48,872 nucleotides of DNA. It comes from a virus. Under the pieces are notes generated by a model. It did not search any database. It was not told the origin of the DNA and saw only the letters and a program-made list of their open reading frames with translations. Both the position numbers and the translations under genes were made by a program. Positions 7,860-15,779 of this stretch are shown here, one piece after another; the stretch's first letter is position 1; each line of letters opens with the position of its first letter. Location: IMG/VR virus record IMGVR_UViG_3300005253_000021, positions 1 through 48,872 of that record; one strand, written 5' to 3'.

Positions 7860-9066
7860 TTTTATTTTCCTTCTTTTCGAATATTCTTTTAAATCCCGAT
7901 ATCTCTCCAACTGTAGGATCAACACCATTATAACAGATCGGTATATATTCACAGGCGTATGTGGCTTCGCACTGATCTTCGTTCATCACATACGATTCAT
8001 TCCGAACCATAAACCTAAAGCCTTGGTAGACACTACATATCTGCTTCTGGAAATTTTCGATATCCTTTGGTGTACGAGAAACTTCACGCCGACCAAAATA
8101 AAACTCCGGACGTTCTCCCATATCCTGTAACAATCGCATCCCATACATTTCAGGAGTTTCGCGGATGGCATAAGTTCCTGCTTTGGCCCCGGGTTCAATT
8201 TCAACTTCTTCTCCATCGATGTGAAATTCGCTGAGGTTATCTGTAAGACAGGCTATCTCAAACTTCTTCTCGAAATATTCCCCCGTCCCGACAAACTTTT
8301 TTGAGTCCCCCTGACTCAGTTTTTTTGGGGCGATACTCGGTTTACGTAATCCATCAAATACACATTCTTGAATAAGTGGATCGGTTGCTTTGATCCCGTA
8401 CGGTTCAAGATCCCCGGCGAGTTGTAACTGTTGGGCGGCATACACGTACATACTGATCTGGATATTCAGACGGAGGTTCTCCCAAAATGTGGAGTCCGAA
8501 CCCATCGAACTCGAAGTCGTTTTGTGTTCCATTATCATTGGGATACCGTTTTGGTTACGTACTAACTTATCGATCTTCCCCACGAGTTTACAATTAGGAA
8601 GGGTCCGACCTGTCTTCGGGTTTTTAACGGGGAGATCGAATTTCAACTCAGTGGCGACAGTCTCATATTGGCTGTTACTATAGTACCAATTATATGCCGA
8701 CATACCATATAGTACCTTTACCCGCTCAACAAGCCATTCTGTCCGGTCTTTATTTGCGGGGATATCAGCGTAGAATTTATCCAGATAGTCAACCACCAGT
8801 GGCATTTGATCCTCTTCGATATACCCAGTCCCCCCACAGAAGGGACACTCAGGGTCACTAGCAGATAATTTAGCACAATCGATACAAACTCCTGCGGAGC
8901 GTCCGAGAATTTCTTGGCATCCATGCCATCGATTTCCGAATCGTTGTGTATCGGTGTCTCGGGTTGTTCGTAACCCAAGGTAATATTTCATAAAGCATAA
9001 CCAGTTACATTTCTTATAACTTCTCATAAAACTTGCGGATACATGAGTTGATTTTTTACTGCTCAT
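7855..9066 (-). CDS. PD-(D/E)XK exonuclease, RecB/Cas4-like
   Basis: 403 residues. The active site is LVGKIDKLV (Asp166) followed by MIMEHKTTSS (Glu180, Lys182). An N-terminal KKCNWLC and a C-terminal cysteine trio (CEATYACEYIPIC) could hold an iron-sulfur cluster, as in Cas4/AddB nucleases. A small inserted zinc ribbon lies at Cys61, 64, 74 and 77. Such nucleases process DNA ends in phage recombination, which suits the neighbouring Sak4-like ATPase. The start overlaps the 47-residue gene upstream by 4 bases (ATGA). Confidence 0.87.
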   Translation of the reverse strand: MSSKKSTHVSASFMRSYKKCNWLCFMKYYLGLRTTRDTDTQRFGNRWHGCQEILGRSAGVCIDCAKLSASDPECPFCGGTGYIEEDQMPLVVDYLDKFYADIPANKDRTEWLVERVKVLYGMSAYNWYYSNSQYETVATELKFDLPVKNPKTGRTLPNCKLVGKIDKLVRNQNGIPMIMEHKTTSSSMGSDSTFWENLRLNIQISMYVYAAQQLQLAGDLEPYGIKATDPLIQECVFDGLRKPSIAPKKLSQGDSKKFVGTGEYFEKKFEIACLTDNLSEFHIDGEEVEIEPGAKAGTYAIRETPEMYGMRLLQDMGERPEFYFGRREVSRTPKDIENFQKQICSVYQGFRFMVRNESYVMNEDQCEATYACEYIPICYNGVDPTVGEISGFKRIFEKKENKN

Positions 9067-9206
9067 TCGAAGTCTCCTGTACCTATCATATTCCTTTGGC
9101 CGTTACAGGCACCATTAGCAGAGCAATCCCCACAGTCTCGCTTACATTCTTTTCCATCTGGACGCATAGGCACTGAACTTTTTTCCGATTCTTCCTTATC
9201 CATCAT
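9063..9206 (-). CDS. Cys-rich microprotein
   Basis: 47 residues from the first of two consecutive ATG codons. Four Cys residues sit in CKRDCGDCSANGAC, a compact possible metal site. The stop overlaps the start of the nuclease gene (ATGA). No family was recognised; coupling and the Cys cluster support a real gene. Confidence 0.65.
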   Translation of the reverse strand: MMDKEESEKSSVPMRPDGKECKRDCGDCSANGACNGQRNMIGTGDFE

Positions 9207-9213
9207 CTAGCCC

Positions 9214-9672
9214 TTAAAAATAAATGTTTACTAAGCCTTCTAATTCTTCGACACCATGGATGACCACGTAAATCCCTTTACTCCCCATGATTTTTTCTTT
9301 CCGTTTCTGTTGGTTTAAACTTAGCACCCCGCCTTTACCCCGCTTCACCTCAATCTCAAAATGAATCCCGTGTCGAGTGAGGCCAATTATATCCCCCGCC
9401 CCTTTGATGCCATAAGTACGAAACCCACTTATACCTATTTGACCGGCACCAACATTCATCCGATCACATATAACCCCCCGCCTTCGAAGCCATGATAGAC
9501 ATTCTTTAAGGACCATGGCTTCGGACTTAGTTTTATCCACGGGTACGATGGGCTTAGTCGCTATACCGCCATCCTTGCGTCCGGGTTTAAACTTCTGTCC
9601 ACTTTCTTTAGCATGGATCATATTGACTATGCCTTCGCCGAGTCGTTGTTTAGTTATTTTTTTAGATTTCAT
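9214..9672 (-). CDS. VRR-NUC domain nuclease
   Basis: 152 residues. The C-terminal half has the VRR-NUC core: GIKGAGDIIGL (Asp94), HFEIEVKRGKG (Glu106, Glu108, Lys110) and LSLNQQKRKEKI, with a helical SEAMVLKECLSWLRRRG before it. VRR-NUC proteins are PD-(D/E)XK nucleases; phage stand-alone forms cut branched DNA or act as Holliday-junction resolvases. It lies in the replication cluster beside the polymerase and is coupled to the nucleotidyltransferase-like gene by a 4-base overlap. Confidence 0.85.
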   Translation of the reverse strand: MKSKKITKQRLGEGIVNMIHAKESGQKFKPGRKDGGIATKPIVPVDKTKSEAMVLKECLSWLRRRGVICDRMNVGAGQIGISGFRTYGIKGAGDIIGLTRHGIHFEIEVKRGKGGVLSLNQQKRKEKIMGSKGIYVVIHGVEELEGLVNIYF

Positions 9673-9890
9673 CTAAGCTCTTTTATTCTTTCTTTTTGCC
9701 AAGACTTACTTTTGGCTGGATGTATTACTGTCCTATGCCCTTCGGTACTGTGTCCAGTAGCTTTAAATTCTGCCCATTGTTCGGGTGTGTAGATACATAA
9801 ATCTACGGGTTTATCCGTTACTACGATCAAGTCGATATCATTGGCCGACTTTTCGTCGACTATACTAGATCCATAATGAAATACCTGCAT
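9669..9890 (-). CDS. Minimal nucleotidyltransferase-like protein
   Basis: 73 residues with FHYGSSIVDEKSANDIDLIVV, the GS...D-x-D motif of the polymerase-beta-type nucleotidyltransferase fold (Gly7-Ser8, Asp18, Asp20). At this length only the catalytic core start is present, shorter than MNT-type antitoxins of about 100 residues. It could be an active mini-enzyme, a subunit of a larger complex, or a decayed copy. It is coupled to the VRR-NUC gene by ATGA and follows the polymerase. Confidence 0.6.
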   Translation of the reverse strand: MQVFHYGSSIVDEKSANDIDLIVVTDKPVDLCIYTPEQWAEFKATGHSTEGHRTVIHPAKSKSWQKERIKELR

Positions 9891-9914
9891 AATATTCTCC
9901 GTACGATTACTTTT

Positions 9915-11882
9915 TTATTTTCCATACCTCTTCTTCGCGATGATCGGATCAATCGCCAGTGGGAGTCCCTCGGCCCACGCGGGGGTCGTTAGCACGACCT
10001 CTTCAAGAATCGCCCGGCTCTCGTTTTGTTTTTCTTCCAGTACCATCGTAGTCACATCATCGTGGACATGAATTACAATAGGCAGTCCAACCTTTTCACA
10101 TTCGAGTATCCAATATCCTAAGAGATCCCGGCACATCGACTGCACGATATTCTCTGTAATACTTCCGCCCCACAGGTGTCCATATTTCCATTTAATTGAG
10201 CCGTCTGCTCGTCGAATAGTACAGTGAGGATATCGCATTTCACGTCCACTCGGTAATCGTAAGAAAACCATCGAGCCCTTTGAGTAAAAAACTAATGGTC
10301 CAACTGTTCGAACCTCATTAGGGTATTTTGTTACAACTCGGAACGCCTTCTCTACAGCACTCCAGAACTTAGGAATCATCGGGTATGTTTGGCGATAAAA
10401 ATTGATATCTTTTTTACAGGTACTAAGAGTAATCTCTCCTGCCCTAATCTTTTCTGCGAACGCGGGGATCTTTCTCATTTCAACGAGCATACGGGCAGCA
10501 CCCATCCCGTAGCCACTACCAAGGACGTAGGCTTTTCCATAGTCTCGACCCAGCTTTAAAATTTTTGCTACCGGTTTTGGGTCATATTTTTCTGGTTTTC
10601 GGACGGGTCTCCCCAACAATATACTAGCAAACTCAGAGTAGGGGTCTCGATTCTGTGCAAATGCCTCAGTAAGATCATCTTGTCCGGCTATCCATGACAA
10701 CCCCCGGGCTTCGATAGCGGTGGAGTCAGCGGTCAGCAGTACCATGTCCTCGCCCGCCATTAAAAGATTTCGGACTTCAATAATAAGGGGATCTGCTTTT
10801 GATCCGAAGTTCTGGGCGTTCACGCCTTCGCAACCGGACCAACGTATCGTGTGTGCCCCGGCGTATTTAAGGGGGACCCGGAAATAACCATCCGATGCTT
10901 TGGACTGCTGGATCATATTGTGAACTCGTTTAGCGTGGAGAGGCCATGACTTAACAGCCTGTCTCGCTTCGGCTAATTTCCGTACTTTATCATCAGGATG
11001 ATTCAGTAGAGCTTTCATACCCTCATCATCTTTAGCAAACGCCGGGATCATTTTAGATTTACCAGTTTTCTTTGATGGAGTACTCCACTTCATCGGCACT
11101 TTTTCACCAGAGGGCAATGCTTCTTCCATTAGAGCTAAGAAGGTTTTATTGCCACTGATTATTTTCCGGGTGTATCCAAGTTCCTTTGCAACTTCATCAG
11201 CTTGTTTTTCCATCTTCTCTTTAAGTTTCATCGCGAGCATAAAGTCGAACTTAAAATTCTTCTGTAAGAATAATTGCGTTGTATGGTTCATTAATGGAAG
11301 TTCAAGTTCTGGATTAGTTACCAGAGGTAATGTTTTTTTGAATATTTTTGTCGTTATGTCAACGTCATTGTTACAATATATACCGAGGTCGCTTCGCTGT
11401 ATGGTGGACATATCATTCCAATGTAACCCTTTGAATTGTTTCGTATCGCCCTTCGGTTCAAGACCATATTCTTCTGCTAAGTCTCTTAGTTTATGGGACT
11501 TACGAGCTTCTAAGAAACTCGTTATTTGTTTCGTATCGAGAATATATTTCGGCCTGACATTATAATGTTCATGTAAAATTAATGCGTCGAAGAAAGCGTT
11601 TTGCATAACGACCACGCAATTTTCGAGGTTAGGGCCATACGTGACTTGGAGGTTCTCAAATACTTCGGCAATAAAAGCGGGAGATCGAAATATGGACACG
11701 CTCCCGTTTCGACTCACGCTCATTCCTGTCGCTTCAAATTTATCTGAGGTTACAAATCGTACAGTCGGCCATTCATCTTTAGACAGGGTGTAATCCTGAT
11801 CCCAATATGTTTCGAAGTCCATTGTTACAATGTCCGTTGGGAAACCAGCTTTCCTTAATATGTCTTGATAGTCTAAGCTCAC
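9915..11882 (-). CDS. DNA polymerase, family A, with 3'-5' exonuclease
   Basis: 655 residues from a GTG start with GGGA eight bases upstream. Exonuclease motifs are MDFETYW (Asp22, Glu24), QNAFFDA (Asn95, Asp99) and YCNND (Asp173). Polymerase motif A is TADSTAIEAR (Asp386), motif B KLGRDYGKAYVLGSGYG (Arg446, Lys450, Tyr458) and motif C HVHDDV (607-609, Asp where most have Glu). At the residue equivalent to E. coli Phe762 there is Leu454, the PolA-Leu type. No 5' nuclease domain is present. It is the replicative polymerase of the phage, in line with the primase-helicase in the same operon. Confidence 0.95.
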   Translation of the reverse strand: MSLDYQDILRKAGFPTDIVTMDFETYWDQDYTLSKDEWPTVRFVTSDKFEATGMSVSRNGSVSIFRSPAFIAEVFENLQVTYGPNLENCVVVMQNAFFDALILHEHYNVRPKYILDTKQITSFLEARKSHKLRDLAEEYGLEPKGDTKQFKGLHWNDMSTIQRSDLGIYCNNDVDITTKIFKKTLPLVTNPELELPLMNHTTQLFLQKNFKFDFMLAMKLKEKMEKQADEVAKELGYTRKIISGNKTFLALMEEALPSGEKVPMKWSTPSKKTGKSKMIPAFAKDDEGMKALLNHPDDKVRKLAEARQAVKSWPLHAKRVHNMIQQSKASDGYFRVPLKYAGAHTIRWSGCEGVNAQNFGSKADPLIIEVRNLLMAGEDMVLLTADSTAIEARGLSWIAGQDDLTEAFAQNRDPYSEFASILLGRPVRKPEKYDPKPVAKILKLGRDYGKAYVLGSGYGMGAARMLVEMRKIPAFAEKIRAGEITLSTCKKDINFYRQTYPMIPKFWSAVEKAFRVVTKYPNEVRTVGPLVFYSKGSMVFLRLPSGREMRYPHCTIRRADGSIKWKYGHLWGGSITENIVQSMCRDLLGYWILECEKVGLPIVIHVHDDVTTMVLEEKQNESRAILEEVVLTTPAWAEGLPLAIDPIIAKKRYGK

Positions 11883-11989
11883 TTAATATATCCCATAGTT
11901 CCATATTACATGAGGCAAGAGGGTTCTCGCATGTGTCAAGACGCCAAAGCTCTTGAGCCAAACTCTCTCTCTATACTCTTCCGCAGGAT

Positions 11990-12292
11990 TCAACGCACAT
12001 CCTCCAGAGTCTTAGCGTCGAGATCACTTATAGGCCCGTTTTCCATCCGTTTTTTATTCTCATACGGAGCAATGACCATACGATAGAATTCGAGTTTCAC
12101 ACATTCGAGGACACCAATAATAGAATTTACCGAGGCATAACGAAAACGAGTCTGTTTCGCGTCTCTGTCGATTATTATATGGAGGAGTTTTGTTATCACA
12201 TAATTTACATCGCCGAGAGTTATTATAGTATCTGCCAACTGCTTAACGATACCGTCGATCATTTTACGTTTGTCTTTTTTAATATATGGCAT
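11990..12292 (-). CDS. Conserved small phage protein (DUF6899-like)
   Basis: 100 residues beginning MPYIKKDKRK, with a central GDVNYVITKLLHIIID. This MPYI...GDLNYVIT pattern is common in a small phage family of unknown function (DUF6899-like, from memory). A GTG nine bases upstream is in frame, but the ATG has better spacing to AAGG and matches the family start. It precedes the polymerase gene, with about 107 bases between them in which I see no convincing gene. Confidence 0.75.
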   Translation of the reverse strand: MPYIKKDKRKMIDGIVKQLADTIITLGDVNYVITKLLHIIIDRDAKQTRFRYASVNSIIGVLECVKLEFYRMVIAPYENKKRMENGPISDLDAKTLEDVR

Positions 12293-12308
12293 TTCAATCA
12301 CTACCTTT

Positions 12309-12413
12309 CTATCGGTTCATGGCTATCCACAGCAGGAGCATCGCTATAACAAAAGTACAATGCCGCATTGTCTCATCTAACTGTTCCAAGACTGTTACTA
12401 TTTCCGAGATCAT
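12309..12413 (-). CDS. Single-pass membrane microprotein
   Basis: 34 residues. A short acidic amphipathic N-terminus (ISEIVTVLEQLDE) is followed by a hydrophobic segment (CTFVIAMLLLWIAM) and an end of NR. The ATG shares a base with the upstream stop (TAATG), so it is translated by coupling. It is probably an inner-membrane peptide. A role in lysis, exclusion or membrane anchoring cannot be told from sequence. Confidence 0.6.
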   Translation of the reverse strand: MISEIVTVLEQLDETMRHCTFVIAMLLLWIAMNR

Positions 12414-13027
12414 TACTCGGTCTCCTCTCGGATATCAGGATCTTCGTCGATAATAGTCACCTCTGCTGTTTCACCGACTATCGACTCATCATCAGGTTCA
12501 GAGTCATCAGCTTTTTCATTTTCTAATACGACACCGAGAGGACAACTACAACTACCCCCAGCAACATTGCCATTACTACCTATGCTTAAATCCACTCCGG
12601 TGTCTTCGCACTGTTTACATGTCACTAACCTGAAACCTTTTTCAAAACTTCCGGCGAGTGCAAATGCGTCCAATCCCTTCTCGGCGATGTTCTCCAACTG
12701 GGCGAGGAAAGCTACTGGGTAAGGTGTTGTGTTTTTCTCCAAAACATAGTCCCACCATTTCACAATGACAAAGGTGGCGAGTGCCCGAAGGCAGTCATAT
12801 TTCTTAGGTCTAGGGGCCGTGGGTCTTTTGTAGTACACCGGTAACCGTCCAGTATCATACGTGTTCTCGTTGACGTTCATACATTCAGCGATCCGCCAGA
12901 GAGAGTCACTTCGTAGTCGATGCCGGATCAACTTCGGTAACTTAACAAGTACTGCATGTATCCGGGTTTCGAGTTCTTTCTTAGCGGCATGTACGTCGCT
13001 GTCTGGGGCTTTATTTATGCTGGTCAT
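12413..13027 (-). CDS. Hypothetical protein with zinc-ribbon-like C-terminal part
   Basis: 204 residues. The first 130 are helical, with a Trp-rich centre (FVIVKWWDYVLEK). Cysteines at CKQC and CSC suggest a metal knuckle, and the last 35 residues are strongly acidic (Asp/Glu), as in SSB-like or DNA-mimic tails. No family was recognised. Two bases separate it from the HD gene upstream. Confidence 0.75.
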   Translation of the reverse strand: MTSINKAPDSDVHAAKKELETRIHAVLVKLPKLIRHRLRSDSLWRIAECMNVNENTYDTGRLPVYYKRPTAPRPKKYDCLRALATFVIVKWWDYVLEKNTTPYPVAFLAQLENIAEKGLDAFALAGSFEKGFRLVTCKQCEDTGVDLSIGSNGNVAGGSCSCPLGVVLENEKADDSEPDDESIVGETAEVTIIDEDPDIREETE

Positions 13028-13028
13028 T

Positions 13029-13544
13029 TTAATCTCCTATACCTAGTTCTTCTGCTCGTTGAAGAAAATTTTCCTCCGCTACGGGGGGAGTCCATTCTTC
13101 GATAATAATATTTTCATTTAGCCTACAACGTACTGGTTCTGGAAAAAATTCATCAGGCATAATAGCCCGGGCCTCTATTATTAGTAACTCAGTATCTCCC
13201 GGGGTCACAGGTCCGAAATCTACGCCATATTTTTCAGCGATTACCTTGTGGATTTGATCTTCCAATCGTCTGTAATTAGGGAGTAGGGCTTTAAGAGGTC
13301 GAGCAACGTCTCCCACATACGCTTCCGAGGCATCATGGAGTAACCTCGCAGAAGGTGTACCCGGCATACCCTCTGCTTTTGAAAGTAGTACACAGTGTTC
13401 TGCTACAGAATAAAAACTAATCACATGACCATTATACCGGCATATATTACTTAGGGCATGGGCTATGTCTACTAAGCAGATATCTTCTGCTTTCACATCC
13501 TCTAAGTCAATTAGCTTACCCGTATATGTGCACATTTCATTCAT
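13029..13544 (-). CDS. HD-domain phosphohydrolase (YfbR-like)
   Basis: 171 residues. SVAEHCVLL (His50), RLLHDASEAYVGDV (His70-Asp71) and a later Asp near 117 form the metal site of HD-domain nucleotidases such as YfbR, a 5'-deoxynucleotidase. AGGAAG precedes the ATG. With the diphosphohydrolase-type, deoxyribosyltransferase-like and phosphoesterase genes nearby it probably shapes the deoxynucleotide pool. DatZ-type dATPases share this fold, but no PurZ was found to support a Z-genome. Confidence 0.85.
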   Translation of the reverse strand: MNEMCTYTGKLIDLEDVKAEDICLVDIAHALSNICRYNGHVISFYSVAEHCVLLSKAEGMPGTPSARLLHDASEAYVGDVARPLKALLPNYRRLEDQIHKVIAEKYGVDFGPVTPGDTELLIIEARAIMPDEFFPEPVRCRLNENIIIEEWTPPVAEENFLQRAEELGIGD

Positions 13545-13547
13545 TGT

Positions 13548-13700
13548 TCACTTCCTTTTCGGTTCTACGTCTTCGCCTTCATGTTTTTTTAGTTCTTCGT
13601 TATATTCTTCTTGAGTTATATTACCATGAGCCAGATCGTATCGTATCGCGTATAGCCAATGTGGTATCTGACATTGCCTTTTCCATGATCCCTTACCCAT
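13548..13700 (-). CDS. Small hypothetical protein
   Basis: 50 residues starting MGKGSWKRQCQIPHWLYAIR and ending in a charged helix (NITQEEYNEELKKHEGED). The ATG overlaps the phosphoesterase stop (TAATG) and the stop lies just before the HD gene, inside its ribosome site region. The C-terminal GNITQEEYNEEL resembles SHOCT-type short helices, but no firm family can be given. Confidence 0.7.
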   Translation of the reverse strand: MGKGSWKRQCQIPHWLYAIRYDLAHGNITQEEYNEELKKHEGEDVEPKRK

Positions 13701-14392
13701 TATTTAAAATTACTCTTGTGGTAAATTTCCCCGCGTCCGCAGGGCATAATTTCAAGATAGGGTATACCCTCTATTATTACGGCGGCTGATAGAATTGGTC
13801 GTTCATCAATATGCCGACCATAGGCAAATTGCCATGCGTCTACATCAATCCCACATCCCACGTCAACGCTAAAAATACGACGTAATGGGTTCGCCCTCCA
13901 TTTTAAGCCGGCCCGGGAATGACAATGACCCATTACTACGGACATAAGTTTTTTCGCCGATGTGGTCCATGCTGGATTAATCCCGCCACGTTTTGTACCA
14001 TGTAAATAACATACCTCATCGATAATATGCTCATATTGCCAATCCCACCCCGGAGTTTTCCATATCTCAGCAAAATTCCGGAGGAACTTCGAAGGTATAT
14101 TAACACTCTCTGCTAATCGGATTACTCGCTCGTCATGGTTGCCAATACATACTTTAGCTTTTGGGAATATCTTATACCATTGTTGTATCTTTTGTTTAGT
14201 GAGGGTATACTCGTCGGTAGGTCCAGGACATTCCGGATTATTCGCATGAAAACTAATACCTTGAAAATCGGCAACATCGCCAATAAAGACCACCGAATCA
14301 CAACCCCATTGATAGTATAGATCCTGACAAAAAGTTTTATATCCGGGATGTGCCACTGGCTCGTGGATATCACCGACCACTAAAGTTTTCAT
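13700..14392 (-). CDS. Calcineurin-like metallophosphoesterase
   Basis: 230 residues with all family motifs: VVGDIHEP near the N-terminus, FIGDVADFQG, CIGNHDERV and VVMGHCHSR. These bind two metal ions and hydrolyse phosphomono- or diesters; phage versions may act on nucleotides, RNA ends or phosphoproteins. It is coupled at both ends (4-base overlap with the HNH gene upstream, 1-base overlap downstream). The substrate cannot be read from sequence. Confidence 0.9.
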   Translation of the reverse strand: MKTLVVGDIHEPVAHPGYKTFCQDLYYQWGCDSVVFIGDVADFQGISFHANNPECPGPTDEYTLTKQKIQQWYKIFPKAKVCIGNHDERVIRLAESVNIPSKFLRNFAEIWKTPGWDWQYEHIIDEVCYLHGTKRGGINPAWTTSAKKLMSVVMGHCHSRAGLKWRANPLRRIFSVDVGCGIDVDAWQFAYGRHIDERPILSAAVIIEGIPYLEIMPCGRGEIYHKSNFK

Positions 14393-14898
14393 CTTTGCCT
14401 CTGGAGATATTTAATCGCCCGTTTTAGTTTTATTGGATCGTCCCTAAATTGCCCCAATCCGGTATTACAATGATTGCAGAGCAACCCCCTCACTTCCCCC
14501 GTTTTATGGTTATGATCTGTACACACCTCCCTGTAAAGTAGGGTCTCTCGACAAATCCCGCATCGCCCCTTTTGGTTTTCATACAGTTGTCTGTGTTGTT
14601 CGAGAGTCATATGATAGAAGCACCTAAGTTCAGATCGACGTTTTAATTCTCGCCCCCGATCTGTTTTGCGATAGACTCTCTTTTTTCGGTTGATTTCACC
14701 TCGATTTTTCTGGCGGTAATTTTTTCGATCTCGTCTATTTTTATCCGGGTTCTTTTTACGATATTCTTTCATCTGCTGACTTACACACTCCCGGCAATAA
14801 ATATTTAGCCCGTCTTTTCTACGTCGGTCCCTATAGAACCCGCCCGTAGATTTTCTTGTATCGCACCGACTACAATATTTAGTCCCTACCCTACTCAC
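14389..14898 (-). CDS. Zinc-ribbon endonuclease VII-type HNH protein
   Basis: 169 residues from GTG. The N-terminal ribbon is CSRC...RRKDGLNIYCREC. A basic linker holds repeats of the YRKxNRxxINR type. The endonuclease VII-like core has YENQKGRCGIC, TDHNHKTGEVRGLLCNHCN and GLGQFRDDP, with the catalytic DH and the final Asn intact. It overlaps its neighbours at both ends. Members of this family are homing-type nucleases or, in T4, a resolvase; the many paralogs here favour homing. Confidence 0.9.
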   Translation of the reverse strand: MSRVGTKYCSRCDTRKSTGGFYRDRRRKDGLNIYCRECVSQQMKEYRKKNPDKNRRDRKNYRQKNRGEINRKKRVYRKTDRGRELKRRSELRCFYHMTLEQHRQLYENQKGRCGICRETLLYREVCTDHNHKTGEVRGLLCNHCNTGLGQFRDDPIKLKRAIKYLQRQR

Positions 14899-15313
14899 TA
14901 TCCTTCTCCCGTAAGTAACTCAGTATTATCGGTTTCAACGCCTGTACTTCCTCAACTGTATGGATCACAAATACCGGGATATTTTCCTTTGTTGCAAAAT
15001 TGATCTCAATCTGCATCCCGGTTGAAATAAAATCATCGGGAGACCATACTAGTAAAATATCACGGAGACGGATTATTTCACAATCACCCCATAGAATATC
15101 TTCCTCTTTTAGCCGTCCGTCCTGATATAATATACTAATGAGAAGATCATTCTCACCGGGGACATAGATCGAAACCTCCGGGAGAATGCACCTTATAAGA
15201 ACCGCGGCTTCGTGTGCCTTCCCATTATTAGCCATCATCGATTTAGGAGTCGCGTCAAGGCCAAGTCTCCCTCTAATACTGTGGGACATATAAGCTGTGT
15301 GGTATTGAAGCAT
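14891..15313 (-). CDS. Nucleoside 2-deoxyribosyltransferase-like protein
   Basis: 140 residues: AYMSHSIRGRLG at the start, ILWGDCEIIRLRDILLVWSPDDFISTGMQIEINFA in the middle and ENIPVFVI near the end. This matches the Rossmann-like NDT/DUF4406 layout (glycan- or base-transfer fold), in which Asp and a Glu in the late helix are catalytic. In phages such proteins are linked to nucleotide salvage. The ATG overlaps the upstream HNH stop region after AAGGGAAACTGA. The specific substrate is not determinable. Confidence 0.6.
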   Translation of the reverse strand: MLQYHTAYMSHSIRGRLGLDATPKSMMANNGKAHEAAVLIRCILPEVSIYVPGENDLLISILYQDGRLKEEDILWGDCEIIRLRDILLVWSPDDFISTGMQIEINFATKENIPVFVIHTVEEVQALKPIILSYLREKDSE

Positions 15314-15314
15314 T

Positions 15315-15779
15315 TCAGTTTCCCTTCAAATATTTAACTGCCTTTTGTAAACCCTCGACAGTATCACCGAGAAAACCGATTCCAGTATTACATCGATGGC
15401 ACAGAAAACCACGAACTTTCCCTGTTACATGATTATGGTCGGTATAAATCTTGGTGTATGCCACGGAGTCACCACAAAGTTTACAACATCCATTTTGGTT
15501 AAGGTATATCTGTTTATGCTGTTCGAGAGTTAGGCCATATACATACTTAATGCGTGTTCTACGGCTGGACTCTCGTCCCTGTTTTGATCGACCGTACTTT
15601 TTTTGTTGTCGCCGAATTTTAGCCCGTCCCTGTTCCGTTTTCCGATATTTTTTATAGCACAGACTCACACACTTCCGACACATGGGTTGTAGCCCATCTT
15701 TTGATGCTTTACGTTTCCCAAAGCTATCTAATGGAAATGTTTGCCCGCATTTCGGACATCTCTTAACTTGCATCATCAA
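15315..15779 (-). CDS. Zinc-ribbon endonuclease VII-type HNH protein
   Basis: 154 residues. The ribbon is CPKC...SKDGLQPMCRKC, and the core is YLNQNGCCKLC, TDHNHVTGKVRGFLCHRCN and GIGFLGDT, with catalytic residues intact. It overlaps the diphosphohydrolase gene upstream by 17 bases, possibly as an insertion at the 3' end of that gene. It is close in sequence to the paralog at 25761 on the other arm. Confidence 0.9.
   Translation of the reverse strand: MMMQVKRCPKCGQTFPLDSFGKRKASKDGLQPMCRKCVSLCYKKYRKTEQGRAKIRRQQKKYGRSKQGRESSRRTRIKYVYGLTLEQHKQIYLNQNGCCKLCGDSVAYTKIYTDHNHVTGKVRGFLCHRCNTGIGFLGDTVEGLQKAVKYLKGN

Noticed and set aside
11779-11961. A 60-residue minus-strand frame from TTG overlapping the polymerase start
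   Set aside because: It runs 104 bases into the polymerase gene, has a TTG start, a weak ribosome site and no recognisable composition.
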